NCBI GenBank assembly: GCA_036937835.1
Contig: CM072863.1
Span: 18,102,501-18,166,500 of the forward strand
Reading direction: 5' to 3'
Source: Pampus argenteus
Lineage: Eukaryota; Chordata; Actinopteri; Scombriformes; Stromateidae
Length of the DNA stretch: 64,000 nt
The position numbers and the translations under genes are program-made. Shown here piece after piece: positions 25,940-36,584 of the stretch. The notes beneath the pieces were generated by a model that saw nothing but the letters and a program-made list of their open reading frames with translations, searched no databases and was not told where the DNA came from. Numbering within the stretch: the first letter of the stretch is position 1; the number at the start of each line of letters is the position of its first letter.

Positions 25940-26340
25940 GTCCTCACTTAGATGGCTTCTTCTGTTCAGGGATCAACATGTGGAAATCTTTACCCACAGA
26001 ACTCAAAATGGATCATGACTGGTAACATTTTAAACTCAAACTGAAACCACTTTTAAATGGGGATCAGTCATGTAGTAATCTGGTGCTTGTTGTTTTATGA
26101 AACTTTTATGGTATCTTTATATGCATTTATGCTGCTTTGTATGTACTTGTTGAGTTCTGTGTTGTAATGTATGTGTATGTATTGTTGAGTCTTGTGCAGT
26201 TTCATACTGTTGACTTTTATGTGTTTTATAGGCCCATCTAGGGATGGGCATTACAAACTAGCTGAGGCTATAAATGGTATTTGGCTTTGGTATATGGCAT
26301 ATGTTCATGCTATATACTTGTTTCTATACAAATAAACATT
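25940..26340 (+). mobile_element. 3' end of a truncated non-LTR retrotransposon (LINE, L2/CR1-like)
   Basis: The translation around 25978-26060 reads Trp-Lys-Ser-Leu-Pro-Thr-Glu-Leu-Lys, then, after a stop, Phe-Lys-Leu-Lys-Leu-Lys-Pro-Leu-Leu. This matches the WxSLPxxL...FKxxLKxxL pattern at the C-terminus of L2/CR1-clade ORF2 proteins. An AT-rich tail follows with AATAAA near its end (about 26330). Endonuclease and reverse transcriptase are absent and the frame is broken, so this is a dead 5'-truncated insertion on the + strand. Confidence 0.55.
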
Positions 26341-27004
26341 AGGGGGGAAAATCATATTAATGTGATGGCATTCAATTCTGACTTGTGTCATATTGTTTGA
26401 CCTTGTGAGTTTGCTGTTGTGACTTATATGTGAAAGTGACCCAGGAGCTTATTCAGACATGAGGCCATCGTGTTAAATTGCCATCAGATTAACCTAAAGG
26501 GGCTGAAACAGGCTTAAAGACTGCAGAAAGTGTCTTGAGAGTGTGTGATGGATCAGACTGAAAATCTGATCAGAAGGTTTGTATACAAATGAGGGGTGGA
26601 CCAGCAATTAGACAAATCCATAGGTCAGATCCGAAGAATGCTTGAATGTATTGGCATGTAGCTTGTCTGCAGATGGATGAGCTTGGCGATACCATGTGCT
26701 CCTCCCTGTCGTATGTGTGTTTTTTTTCCTCCTCATTGTTTTCCCTCTCAAGCTTTGTCTCATAAGCCCTCCTGTTTTTCACACTTCCTTTTATGTTTCC
26801 CTCTCTTGCCCCGTCTATCACCTACTGATGTTGCTTTTTATGATCTCTTTCTCACTCTGTCTCTATCAGACTTTTTTCTCAGACTTTTTTCCTTTTTTCC
26901 CGGCTACCCTCTTGGTGTGCTGCAGGGAAGAAATAGCAGACTGTGTATGTGATTCATTCTGACGCCAGCATCAGTCTTGTGGCTGGCACAGTCTTGGCAT
27001 GCAT

Positions 27005-27038
<34 letters not shown>

Positions 27039-29039
27039 CAGCCTTTCCTGTCCAGAGTTTGTTCTCTTCGCTGATACGCTGCCCCAGATACCAGAGAGGA
27101 GCAGAACAGGCAGCAGTACATGAGCAGCAGTGCTCTGATGTGATTAGACATGGCGGATATCGACAGTGCCTTTTTTTTCTCACAGATTAGTATGTCACTT
27201 TCCTTCATGCAAACCATTGCTAATGGACATGAATTTTTCAGAGAAGCGTGATTTGTAAAAACACTGATGTGTTTGTGTGTGCAAGCTTGGGCGCATGCAT
27301 TTTGGCACACGCCTGATCATGTGTTTGCACTATCTCTCTATACTTTTCTGTCTGGCTGAAAAGTTTGTTTACATGCAACCGCTGCCAGCGACACATGTGG
27401 AGTCCAGCAACAGAGGCAACTGCAGTATTTTCATTTTCCATGAAATAATCAAAATTCAGTGATTTAAAAGGCCTTCAGCTCACTGGTGTGAATATTCTTG
27501 AGGGAACTGATGATTATTTATCGTCCTTTTAACTCAAACTTCGGCTGCCTCTTTTCATCTCTTCTCCTGTGCCTCACAAAAAATTGATGTTATATCATCT
27601 TTATTGTCGGTTTGATGGTGCGATCATAAGGATGCATGGTATGTTTATGGCCAGTGACGTCTGTGCTGCTGATTCAGAACCACCCACACATAAATGGAGC
27701 CGAAAGAGCAACGGCTAAAATACTACCAATAAGTAAATGCAGAGTCTTTCAGTACATTCACCCAGCAATTAAATAAGTCCAGCTCTCTGTGCTTGTCTGT
27801 TGGTATGTTTGTGTTATTATTTCGTGTGTGTGTGTGTGTGTGTATGTGTGTGTCTCCTCAGTGTGTGTCCTTGTTCTCGTGTCTGAATACTTGGCAGCTT
27901 TTCATATTCCTCTTCGTTCTTCCAGTCAGTCTGCACTTTTTAAACAGTGGCTTCATTGATGCTCAGGTCTTCTTATCCTTAACTCCTGCCTTGGACAGTT
28001 TTAACTGATCCCACACTAACTTTACTGTTCCCCCAAGATGTGTGTGTGTGTGTGCGTTGAAGTCTGCTTTGATTGGTAATGTCCATCGATACAGAACCAG
28101 GCATTCAATTACATGCCTTCTTGCTTGTGTGTGTGCGTCTTAGTTTTCTGTCTGATTGTTTGTGTGTGAGCATATGTGAATGTGTAATAAACCAGGCTGT
28201 GATGTCATATGTGGGTCAGGAGAAGGACATTATTGTGTCTGGAGCACCATAGGGGGTGTAAGAGGTCTGTTTTCAGCCTCCATATGCCTGCGTGGTGCAG
28301 CGCTGACCGGGCTGCACAGAGGCCCGTCTGTGGCCTGGAGAACCTGAGGAGCGCCAGGAGCCCACGGGGCAAATGAATACACTGTGAAAAGCGTGTTAAA
28401 AGAGGTGTGAAAGAAATCAGAGGGCGAGACACTGGGTTTTGTGTGGACCCCCCCACCCCCCCCACCCCCCCCTTTTTCGATTCTGCAGTAGGCATGCTCT
28501 CTCATTTTCTTTACACACACACATACGCTTACACTTTTCCTTTCACACACCTCGCACGGAGGTTCACAGTTCAAATAAACAGCGGCTCAAGCAGCGGGTC
28601 GGGTCTGGTGTAAACAGCAGTGGGCCGGGGTGATTTAGTTTCTCTCAGGGCATGGCTCTCTTTCACTGCTTCCTAATGGGCCATGCTTTAAAAAGGGGAC
28701 ATAGGGGAGCAGCAGTAAGTGGGGAATATAGTGAGGGAAGAAAAAGATGGATCGAGACTTTGATGGCGCTACCTTTTATAAATAAGTTTGCTAAGGCTTC
28801 AAAACAAGCCTTCAGTATATTTTTTAAAAGCCATGAGAAGTGGTGCATTGAAAGTCTGTATTTGCATAGAGATGTGTTCACTCTGAAAGTTTGACCTTGG
28901 TTTGATAGAAATTGTTTAATGGGATTTTGTGTAAATGCGATAGCAGTGGTGGGTGTAGATCGCTCAATGTGACTCTTTCCTCTACCTCTGCCTTCTCCTT
29001 ATTCTCATCTGTCCTTGTGTGTGTGTTTGCTGCCTACAG
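26341..29039. other. Non-coding stretch with a C-rich G-quadruplex motif
   Basis: No gene is recognised. Contents are a CA microsatellite at 27008-27035, TG runs near 27823-27852 and 28040-28054, and a C-rich tract at 28447-28472 that is a G-quadruplex motif on the - strand. The repeat-free segment at about 28640-28900 has overlapping open frames on both strands, none resembling a family. Confidence 0.5.
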
Positions 29040-29096
29040 TCTCGGCAGCAATCAGTCAATAAAGCCCAGGGTTCACCATGTTTATCAGCCCACACC
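29040..29096 (+). other. Candidate 57-nt internal exon upstream of prickle2
   Basis: A long pyrimidine-rich tract ending in GCTGCCTACAG (29039) forms a strong acceptor, and CACACC followed by GTGAGT (from 29097) forms a near-consensus donor. The 57-nt segment is open in two frames. In one of these it joins the first prickle2 coding exon in the correct frame, with CC plus G completing a Pro codon before Lys-Ile-Cys. No Met is present in that frame. It is a plausible alternative 5' exon of prickle2, but no transcript evidence is available. Confidence 0.35.
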
Positions 29097-32000
29097 GTGA
29101 GTCCATCACGTCCTGGAAATTACAATTTCTCCTCCAATCTATAACCTCCCCAGTACTTCAGGACCCTGTGGAGAGAGGTCAGCGGTGGCCTGGTCATGAT
29201 GCGTTTAGTGTGTGTGTGATCTTCCCCTTTGTTAGGGTAAACAGTGTAACAAGATGAAATAGTTGATAAATTAAATAGTTTAAACCTGACTGGGACGAAT
29301 CATTTTAAGATGAAACACTTTGATCAAAACAGACATATTAATGAATCTTTGTAAGCGTTCACAATATATGTTTGTGGTTTTACTGGTCTGTTAGTTTAGG
29401 TGACTTACTTAGTGTGAAATCAGATTGAGTTTAATCTCCTTATTTATTCTTTCAGATTCATCTGACTACTACATGACCTCATCCAGAGATTATCTCTTTC
29501 TTCGCACAACTCATTTACTTCCTTTCTACAGTACCATGCTGTATATAAACCCAATGAGACACTATTTTCTCTGAGAAATGAGATATATATATATATTCAC
29601 ATGTGAAATATGTGTTTTATCTGAGATCTTCTCACTGGTTTGAAGTAGGCACGTCTCAGCTGTGAAAATATGACGTTACAAACGCCATGTCTGTCAAATC
29701 TGATCAAACCACACCCTCACAGATGAAGCAAGTGTTTTAAGCGTTAAACTCTTAACAAAATAATATCCAAGAATGTCAACTTTAACTTTGATTGTTGATT
29801 ATTTTGAATTATGAATATTTAATGTTACAGAGAAGGATTTGAGAGATTTAAAGGATATTAGGTTGATCAGATTTGGGCTTTTTTTCTATTAGAACATTAC
29901 AGAAAATGTGCAGATTATGTTTTGTTATTTTCTCGTGTCTCTAAAAGATCAGGATGCGGTTCATTGAGGCACCATATCCACACCCCTCCCACCCCTGCTA
30001 CCGATCTGTGGTCACAGATCAATCTGTTTGTGTGCAGTGTCATCAGTGTGAATCATGCTTCAAGTTCAGCTGCTAATTAGATGTTTCTCCGTAGAAAGAC
30101 TAGAAAGCTTTGAATAATGCCAGCGCTGCTCCTCCCACCACAAACATGCTGCTGCCTGTAGTTAGGCCGTAGGTACAGTATAAATAGATCAAATTAAACA
30201 TGACTGTAGATTTCCATTTTGACTATCACGACTCGTGTTTAAGTATTTTCTGTTGTCATTAATTACTTTACCCCGAAGCCACACGCATAAACGCTGGCTG
30301 GTTTTCATGGTGGTGAAGACGTCCAGTTAGCGTGCCGATAGAATCTTTCTTCCATCCAGCTGAATTTGTGTTGATAACAAATTGCAAACTAAACTCATAG
30401 TGCAGTTTTACATAAGCACAGCGCTGCATCCATGTAGAGTGGCTCAAAATGTCCTCAGGCCAAACTCGTGTTTGATGGACTGATCCCGTCTGTTGCTGCT
30501 CTACCCACAAGTCTGCTGAAGCTAAATATTTAAACCTGGCATAGCTGAGCGTTGGAGTTTATTTAACTAAAAGTTTGAGCTTAAACCATTACGGGAGAGC
30601 TCTAGAGAAAGTGCAGTGCAGACCACCACCTAGGCGTAAAATATTTTTTGCAAAAACTCTCCTTATTCCTCACCTTCTATTTCACTCTTAAGTCTCATGT
30701 GTCTGCTTATACCTGAATTAGCCTTTTGAACCCCAACTGGATTTATTGGTCTTACCCAAGATTTTTCACTGCATGCAAACCCTCATACTCCACATAAAAG
30801 CTTTTGTGTTGGCATAGCTTTATATAGCCTTCTGAAAATAAGCTCATATATATATCAAAACTATCCCGCAATTGTGGTCCAACTAATGAGTATGCTAATA
30901 TTCATCATTAATGATGGAACATCTGGTGAGTCGGCATGTGGTCGTGGCCACGGGTGCGAGCTGGAAGGCGATTTGTTAGAAAGAGCACCAGAAATAAAAG
31001 TCAAAAGGAGTTTAGCTGATGGAGCTGATGGCCGATTCGTAGTGAAGTGAATGAAGCAGGCAACATGCGCTGAGAGAGACTGAGAGGGAGAGTCAGCAAA
31101 TTGGCATCGACGCGCATGCCACTCATCTGGGTCATGATGACAAGGTGAGGAAGAGGGAACGTCAGTGGAGGCTGAATGAGAGAGTTGAGTCAGAAAAATG
31201 GCTGCAGGGTGCCGTGTGTGTGGGAGGTTAGGAGGTGGGTGGTTCATTCATAGAGCCACATTCTGCCTCGTAACTGCTGTGGCTTTATGTGTTGCTTGAA
31301 GGTAAATGAGAGATTTTGTGTATTACTTCACAACATTGCTTCATAATTGTCAGCACAGATGGGAAGGTTGAGCACTCAGATATCTAGATTTTGTGTCTAT
31401 AATTGTCAGGCACGGAAAACGGGAATAATATCAAAACTCATTTATCATTCGTCATATCCCACTGGATCCACTACAATATTTCTTTACTTCCTACAACTAT
31501 TCCTTCCTCTTACTTTTTTTTTTTTTTTTAACTACATGACCTAGTTATGTTTTGAATCAGATTCCACATGTACAGTATGGCAGAGAAAGGCTCATTGCTC
31601 AAGCAATCGCTGTTGTTGGGCACAGAAAGCTGGAAATTAAGCTGCGTCGCTCTGGAGAGCGCTGTCTACAGTGGAGATGGATGGTCTGATGGACAGACAG
31701 AGGTGGAGGGCTAGGAGTGTGTTTTTCCACTGTGCTGAAGAGCCCTTGTGTAAGTGGGCCAGAAGGGGCAGAAATAGCTCCAGTCCCCTTGAGGAGTCAC
31801 TCCACAAGGTCACCTCCTTGCCCTGGGCCTTTATGCGTGAAACTAAGTGTCCATACTCTTTCCCTCTCCCTCTCTCTCTCTCTCTCTTTTTAGGGATAAA
31901 CCCTTACTGTCTCCCTCTGTTTTCCCCTCTGTGGCTTAATAGCTTACCCAGGCCTCTGCATCAGCAAGGCCTCTGCAGCGAGAGTCGAGTTTGTGTGCTA

Positions 32001-33052
32001 ACGAACCCCCAAGCTAATTAAAATTTCAGTCAAGCTGGCTACTCTCCTCATTTCCGTGCCATTTCCCTCCCTTTGGACAAATACAATTTCACCCCTCAAC
32101 CCGTGCAGAATTAATCCAGTTAATGTTCAACACGGGATGAATAATGGCCACTTATCTGCTTGGAACATGGGTACAGAGAGGCCCTTGGTTGGAGGACCTA
32201 TAGTAAGCTCCCGGTCTTATGTCACGCCAAATCTGCTTTCTGGGCAAAGTAGTTCAGCCAAAGAAAACAGGTCATGGCAGTAGTGTGCTTTCAAAAACAC
32301 CACCCGTTCCCAAAAGGCCCTGTTCTCACTGACTGTGGCGTCTCCAAAAAAAACTTTATACCAACTAAATGACTATTCTGCTTTTATGGACCTGGATATG
32401 AGCATTTTGACATTAATCATTGCATCCTAAAATCTGGTGTAGGAAATTCTGATGTCAGAATTATGTGTGTGTGAGGAGTTTCAGACGCCTTCGTTTTAAG
32501 CATACTGACACGTAATACTTACTGAGGTAATTTTCAACTTGTTACCAACGTGTTGCTTTGTGGTTTGGTGAACTAATCTGTATGCATTTTACTTACATAC
32601 TTGTGATCTTTTGACAGAACAATAACGACAAATTTTTTCAAGATTCTTCTTCTTACATTTTTGCCTTTATTGACTAGCAGAAAATATAGAAGCAGTCAGA
32701 AAAAGAGTTAAAAGAGACACAGACAAAGCTCCCACTGAAATCAAACAGGGAACTTTGCATTAACGCATTTTAACCATTAGAATACCAAGGGCCCTTAGTT
32801 TGGGTCATTTCTATATCACTCAAACCCTTGCTGCTCACTGCCCTTCTCAATTGCCCAGCACAGATCTGGTTGCTGAGGAACATTACAAGGTTTACATGGT
32901 GTACAAACATTACCCTGCCCCCAACATCATGGCTGCCACCAATACATTTTAAAGGTCCGAAACACAGCTGGCTGGGGAACCAGATTTAGGGCTTTGTGAA
33001 TACTTTGTGTAATCTAAAATTTGTTTGAGAAATCTTTTTCAGTGTTGGCAAG

Positions 33053-33055
<3 letters not shown>

Positions 33056-33085
<30 letters not shown>
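33056..33085. repeat. (TA)15 microsatellite
   Basis: An uninterrupted TA dinucleotide run. It is self-complementary, so cruciform-prone and unstable. Confidence 0.95.
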
Positions 33086-33087
<2 letters not shown>

Positions 33088-35134
33088 AAGAGGAAGTAGT
33101 CTCCCTCCCTCCCAACATGCCTTGGCTATCAGCTGTTGGGGTTAGTCCCAGCTGCCTTGTGTGTTGACTCTAGAGTGATAGCCATCAGCATTTGCCACAT
33201 GAAAGGAGTGGAGACTGGTGTTCTTAAAAAAGCAGATGAGAAATAAAGATGGGGAGGCCATGTTGAGATGTTGGCTACATCTCGAATCAAGATAAAGGCA
33301 TTGATTTATCAGGAGTGTTCTTCTGACCATATCGGACAGTATATAAATCAGTTCCTTCCGTGGTAAGACGTGAATAATGTTTTTGGAGGAGAAGGTCCTT
33401 TGAGACAGTACAACTGTTTTGCTTACTTCAGATAGGCTCTTGGACCCTGGGGGGGGGGAACATGTATTTACAATATTGCTCATCCTGTACTTCGGTAGAA
33501 ACAAAAGCCTCAATATACTTTATACATGCTTCAGAAGGGAGTAAACCTATTTAGCTCACTGTCTAAATTTATCAAGCAGAGGCTCTCTGTGCATGCCAGG
33601 AGTCCATGCAGGCAATGCTATCTGTGGTATGTCCCCTAAGATGGCCTCTATGCTTTTATTCAGTCCTCTCATGGCTCACTGCAGGTCAGGGAACAGTTTA
33701 TTGAGGAAAAGGGAATGACTTATTGGGGGAAATGGCTGGCCCCACACCAGTTGACCCATTCTGCGGTTGCTGCAGGCAAATGACACCGTCACTTAGGGCT
33801 CCTTGTAAAATCCTGTGGATAGCCCGTAAGTAGAGCCTGAGCTGTAATTGATATTCTTGTGTTTGTAGAGAGGCCGCGATTATATGTTCTTATGTATGAG
33901 ACTTAGCAAGAGTTGCCCCGCCACGTGTGAGAGGAGAATCCAGGGCAGAAAGACAGCTTTCACTAAAAAGAAAAGCAGAGCTTTAGTCTGACTCCAGGGA
34001 AGCCAGAGGAGCAGTTCCTGAAAGAAGAAAATAGACTGCAGTACTGTCCTCAAAAAAAAAAAAAAAGAAATAGGAGGTGGTTCAGATTGTTTGCAGCAGC
34101 AGCAGCAAAAATTCTTCCCCGTGCAGCTTTGCAGGCATTATTTCAAAGCAAGCATTTTTATTTTCCTTTCCACTTTTTTTTTTTTATAACCTGTGTTTGG
34201 CCAACACACAACAGTTGGGGCACTTTGGGAAAAAATATACCCAGATCTTGATTTAATCACTCTCTAACCCACTTCCATGCTATCCATTCTACACATTGCC
34301 TTTTTGAAATCTGCCACAAATCTGTTAAGCTTTGATTGCCAGAGAATTTTTTATGGCTTTGGATGTTTTCCCTTTCTCTTGACACATTATGTGTTGTACA
34401 CAATGAGCAGATGAGGAGCGGCAGTGGGATGTTGTTCCTACCACTCATTGTAGGAACAAGAGAGATGGCAACACTGAGCTTATTGCCATGCAAGTGTTGG
34501 GGTTAGCTAGCTGAGACGGTGGTAATCAATGAGGGAAGTGTTTATGTTACTAATCTCTGAGCTAACTGCCTTCACATGATGATCATATCGGCCCTCTGAT
34601 TTAACTTAATTTACACAGTCTGACTGTGTTCTGGTCAGCAGTGTTTAATCAGTTGTGTGGGAAGTATTTTGTACTTGTCATAACTTAATAATAAAAAACA
34701 TTAAAGATTTGAGTCAATTGACGCCTTCTGTTTATTAATGTTGAAGCAAAAACCAGTTAGGCTTATAAACACTCACCGACTTGGAGACTCGTTTTAGCTA
34801 AATTGGCTTTACATTTGTTTTTCATTCAGTGGATTTTCATCGGTCTGTAAGCCTTTTGTCCTTTCTCCAGCTAATGTCCATTTCTTATGTTAAACAGCAG
34901 TTTTGTTTACAGGGGCTCACCTCCCCATACCCCCATGCAGGTCAGTGCCCTGCGGCTCCCCTCTGCTCTCCCACCCTCTCTCTCGCTCTTCTTTCCCCTG
35001 GCCAGTTGATTCAAGGAAGTGGTTTAATTCACATGCAAATCCTGACCGAGCACCAGCCATTCACGCTGCTAATTACACTAGTGTTGGGACGCTGACTTGC
35101 TGACATCACACCAGGATATTAGTATGTAGAGAGG

Positions 35135-35135
<1 letters not shown>

Positions 35136-35173
<38 letters not shown>

Positions 35174-35226
35174 CTGTGTGTCTGTGTCTGTGTGTGTGTG
35201 TGTGTGTGTGTGCGCGCACGCGTGTG
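35136..35226. repeat. Compound (TC)n / (TG)n / (CG) tract with Z-DNA potential
   Basis: A TC run (35136-35169) is followed by interrupted TG units and a pure TG run that ends in TGCGCGCACGCGTGTG. The last part is strictly alternating purine-pyrimidine with CG steps, the best Z-DNA-forming type of sequence. It lies about 0.85 kb upstream of the inferred prickle2 leader exon. Confidence 0.9.
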
Positions 35227-36010
35227 TCAAACTAGAGAGGGTCCAGACTAAGACAGGAAGTAAGTAACTGTGCCTTCAAACAAAAGCTTTAGAAATATAA
35301 AATGTGGAATATTTGAAGACCTGAAATTAATGTGGTAAAACATATAAGACCACTGGCTGATTGTGTGCTATATAGAAATATTTTTTTAAATATTTTTTAA
35401 ATTGTTAAAATAAATAAAAATATTTTACTTAAGTTACGTAGGTTTTACAGGACATATTGTTGCCAAAGTTAGCCCTAGTAAAAGGCTAGCTTTGCATATG
35501 TAGTCCCTGCTGGAAAGAAGTTACAATAAGCAAAAAAAAAAAAAAAAAGCAGAAATACCGTAACAAAACAATGATAAAGCATGTTAAACATATAAAACTA
35601 GGGTAAAAAAAAATTAACTCAAGATCCACTTACTTAATACAAAAAGTTCACAGTTGACCTTGGAAACAGTAGTTTGACAAAAATAAAAGTCTCGCGGTCC
35701 ACTAACTAGCCTTTTCCAGAGCTTTCAATTGCGTCTCAGGGTCTGCCAGAAGGTGTTTGCTTAGTTGTCATGTAATCTTTCGCAACCAACTCTGAATTCA
35801 TTTACAGATAATTCTGGACTTAATTCATTCTTTTCATTTGTTTACTTAAAAATTAAATAATGATATTTTTTTTTCTCCAGAATTTGTGACATGTGGCAAT
35901 TGTGTATAAAATAGCATCTCATCAATACGTAGCCTACATTTTGTAGAATGCAATCTAAACCAAAATAATAAGCTACTGACGTCATGCTTTTTTTATTTTG
36001 AAGGTGAAAA

Positions 36011-36060
36011 CCGGAAATGATGGTGATATTTATACCATCTTGACACCGGTTAAGGATTAA
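36011..36060 (+). promoter_or_regulatory. Inferred prickle2 core promoter region
   Basis: Upstream of the leader exon there is CCGGAAAT at 36011-36018, which carries a GGAA core as in ETS-factor sites, and a TATA-like ATATTTATA at 36026-36034. This would place transcription start at about 36055-36065, where CpG density rises sharply compared with the surroundings. The inference rests on position and motifs only. Confidence 0.35.
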
Positions 36061-36584
36061 AGCGCTGCTATTCTTTGGGTCGGTCAGCAGCGAGCGGAGA
36101 AGCTGCAGCGCTCCGTGCTTTTACGCACCGAAAGTCCTCTGGGATCCTCGCTCGGACTCGGCAGCAGTGTTTCGCCTCACTACCAAAGGAGACTTTTTGT
36201 TTCATTCGTTTGGGATTGAAAACATTTCTTGCGGCATCTGCACTCTTGTTTGGATCTGTGACTTTTGCAGCAAAAGGGGGATTTGTTTTTACGCACTTAA
36301 AGTTGGCTCCTCGTTAACGCTTTCTCCTCCTCAGAACTCCTGAATGTGTTTGCTGAGTGCAGGAGGGGGGTTGACAAAAGGCTTTTAGACGCAGGGGGAC
36401 AGATGTAGTGGAGGGGTACAGACACACCACACCACGGGTGAGAGCGGAGTGTTTTCGTGGCAAAAGCGTTGGAGTGGAGTGACAATCCCTCCTGCAATGA
36501 AGAAGACGTGTTTTAAAACCTCCGAAACCGCAACCAGCACCGAGGTCAGGGTTATGGCTTCCCTCCGCCGCACTTTGTAAGAAG
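36060..36584 (+). other. prickle2: Inferred prickle2 5'UTR exon (left edge approximate)
   Basis: The segment is richer in CG dinucleotides than its flanks and ends GAAG followed by GTAAGC, a strong donor. Splicing directly to the exon at 42293 puts an in-frame TAA in this exon upstream of the prickle2 frame with no intervening ATG. Translation would then begin at the Met at 42345, as expected for a leader exon of this gene. The exon carries a short upstream ORF, listed separately. The exact transcription start is unknown, and a longer or different leader is possible. Confidence 0.55.
36497..36580 (+). other. Upstream ORF in the inferred prickle2 leader (27 codons)
   Basis: It starts ATGAAGAAGACG and ends at TAA (36578-36580), four bases before the donor, so it lies wholly within one exon. 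An internal in-frame ATG (ATGGCTTCC) also exists. Known uORF behaviour suggests it would reduce initiation at the main start, but nothing here shows that it is translated. Confidence 0.5.

Larger units (their letters stand above)
29097..36059. other. Non-coding stretch upstream of the inferred prickle2 promoter
   Basis: No gene is recognised. It contains a TA microsatellite (33056-33085), A- and T-runs (near 34050, 34169 and 35532), a short 10-bp hairpin around 34432-34459, and the TC/TG/CG compound repeat listed separately. Open frames are short and unconvincing. Confidence 0.55.

Noticed and set aside
33056..33085. TA run as a cruciform or origin
   Set aside because: It is a plain dinucleotide microsatellite; nothing else supports a replication function.
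36075..36317. 80-codon open frame in the inferred leader exon
   Set aside because: It opens at TTG, not ATG, and has no similarity; more likely 5'UTR.
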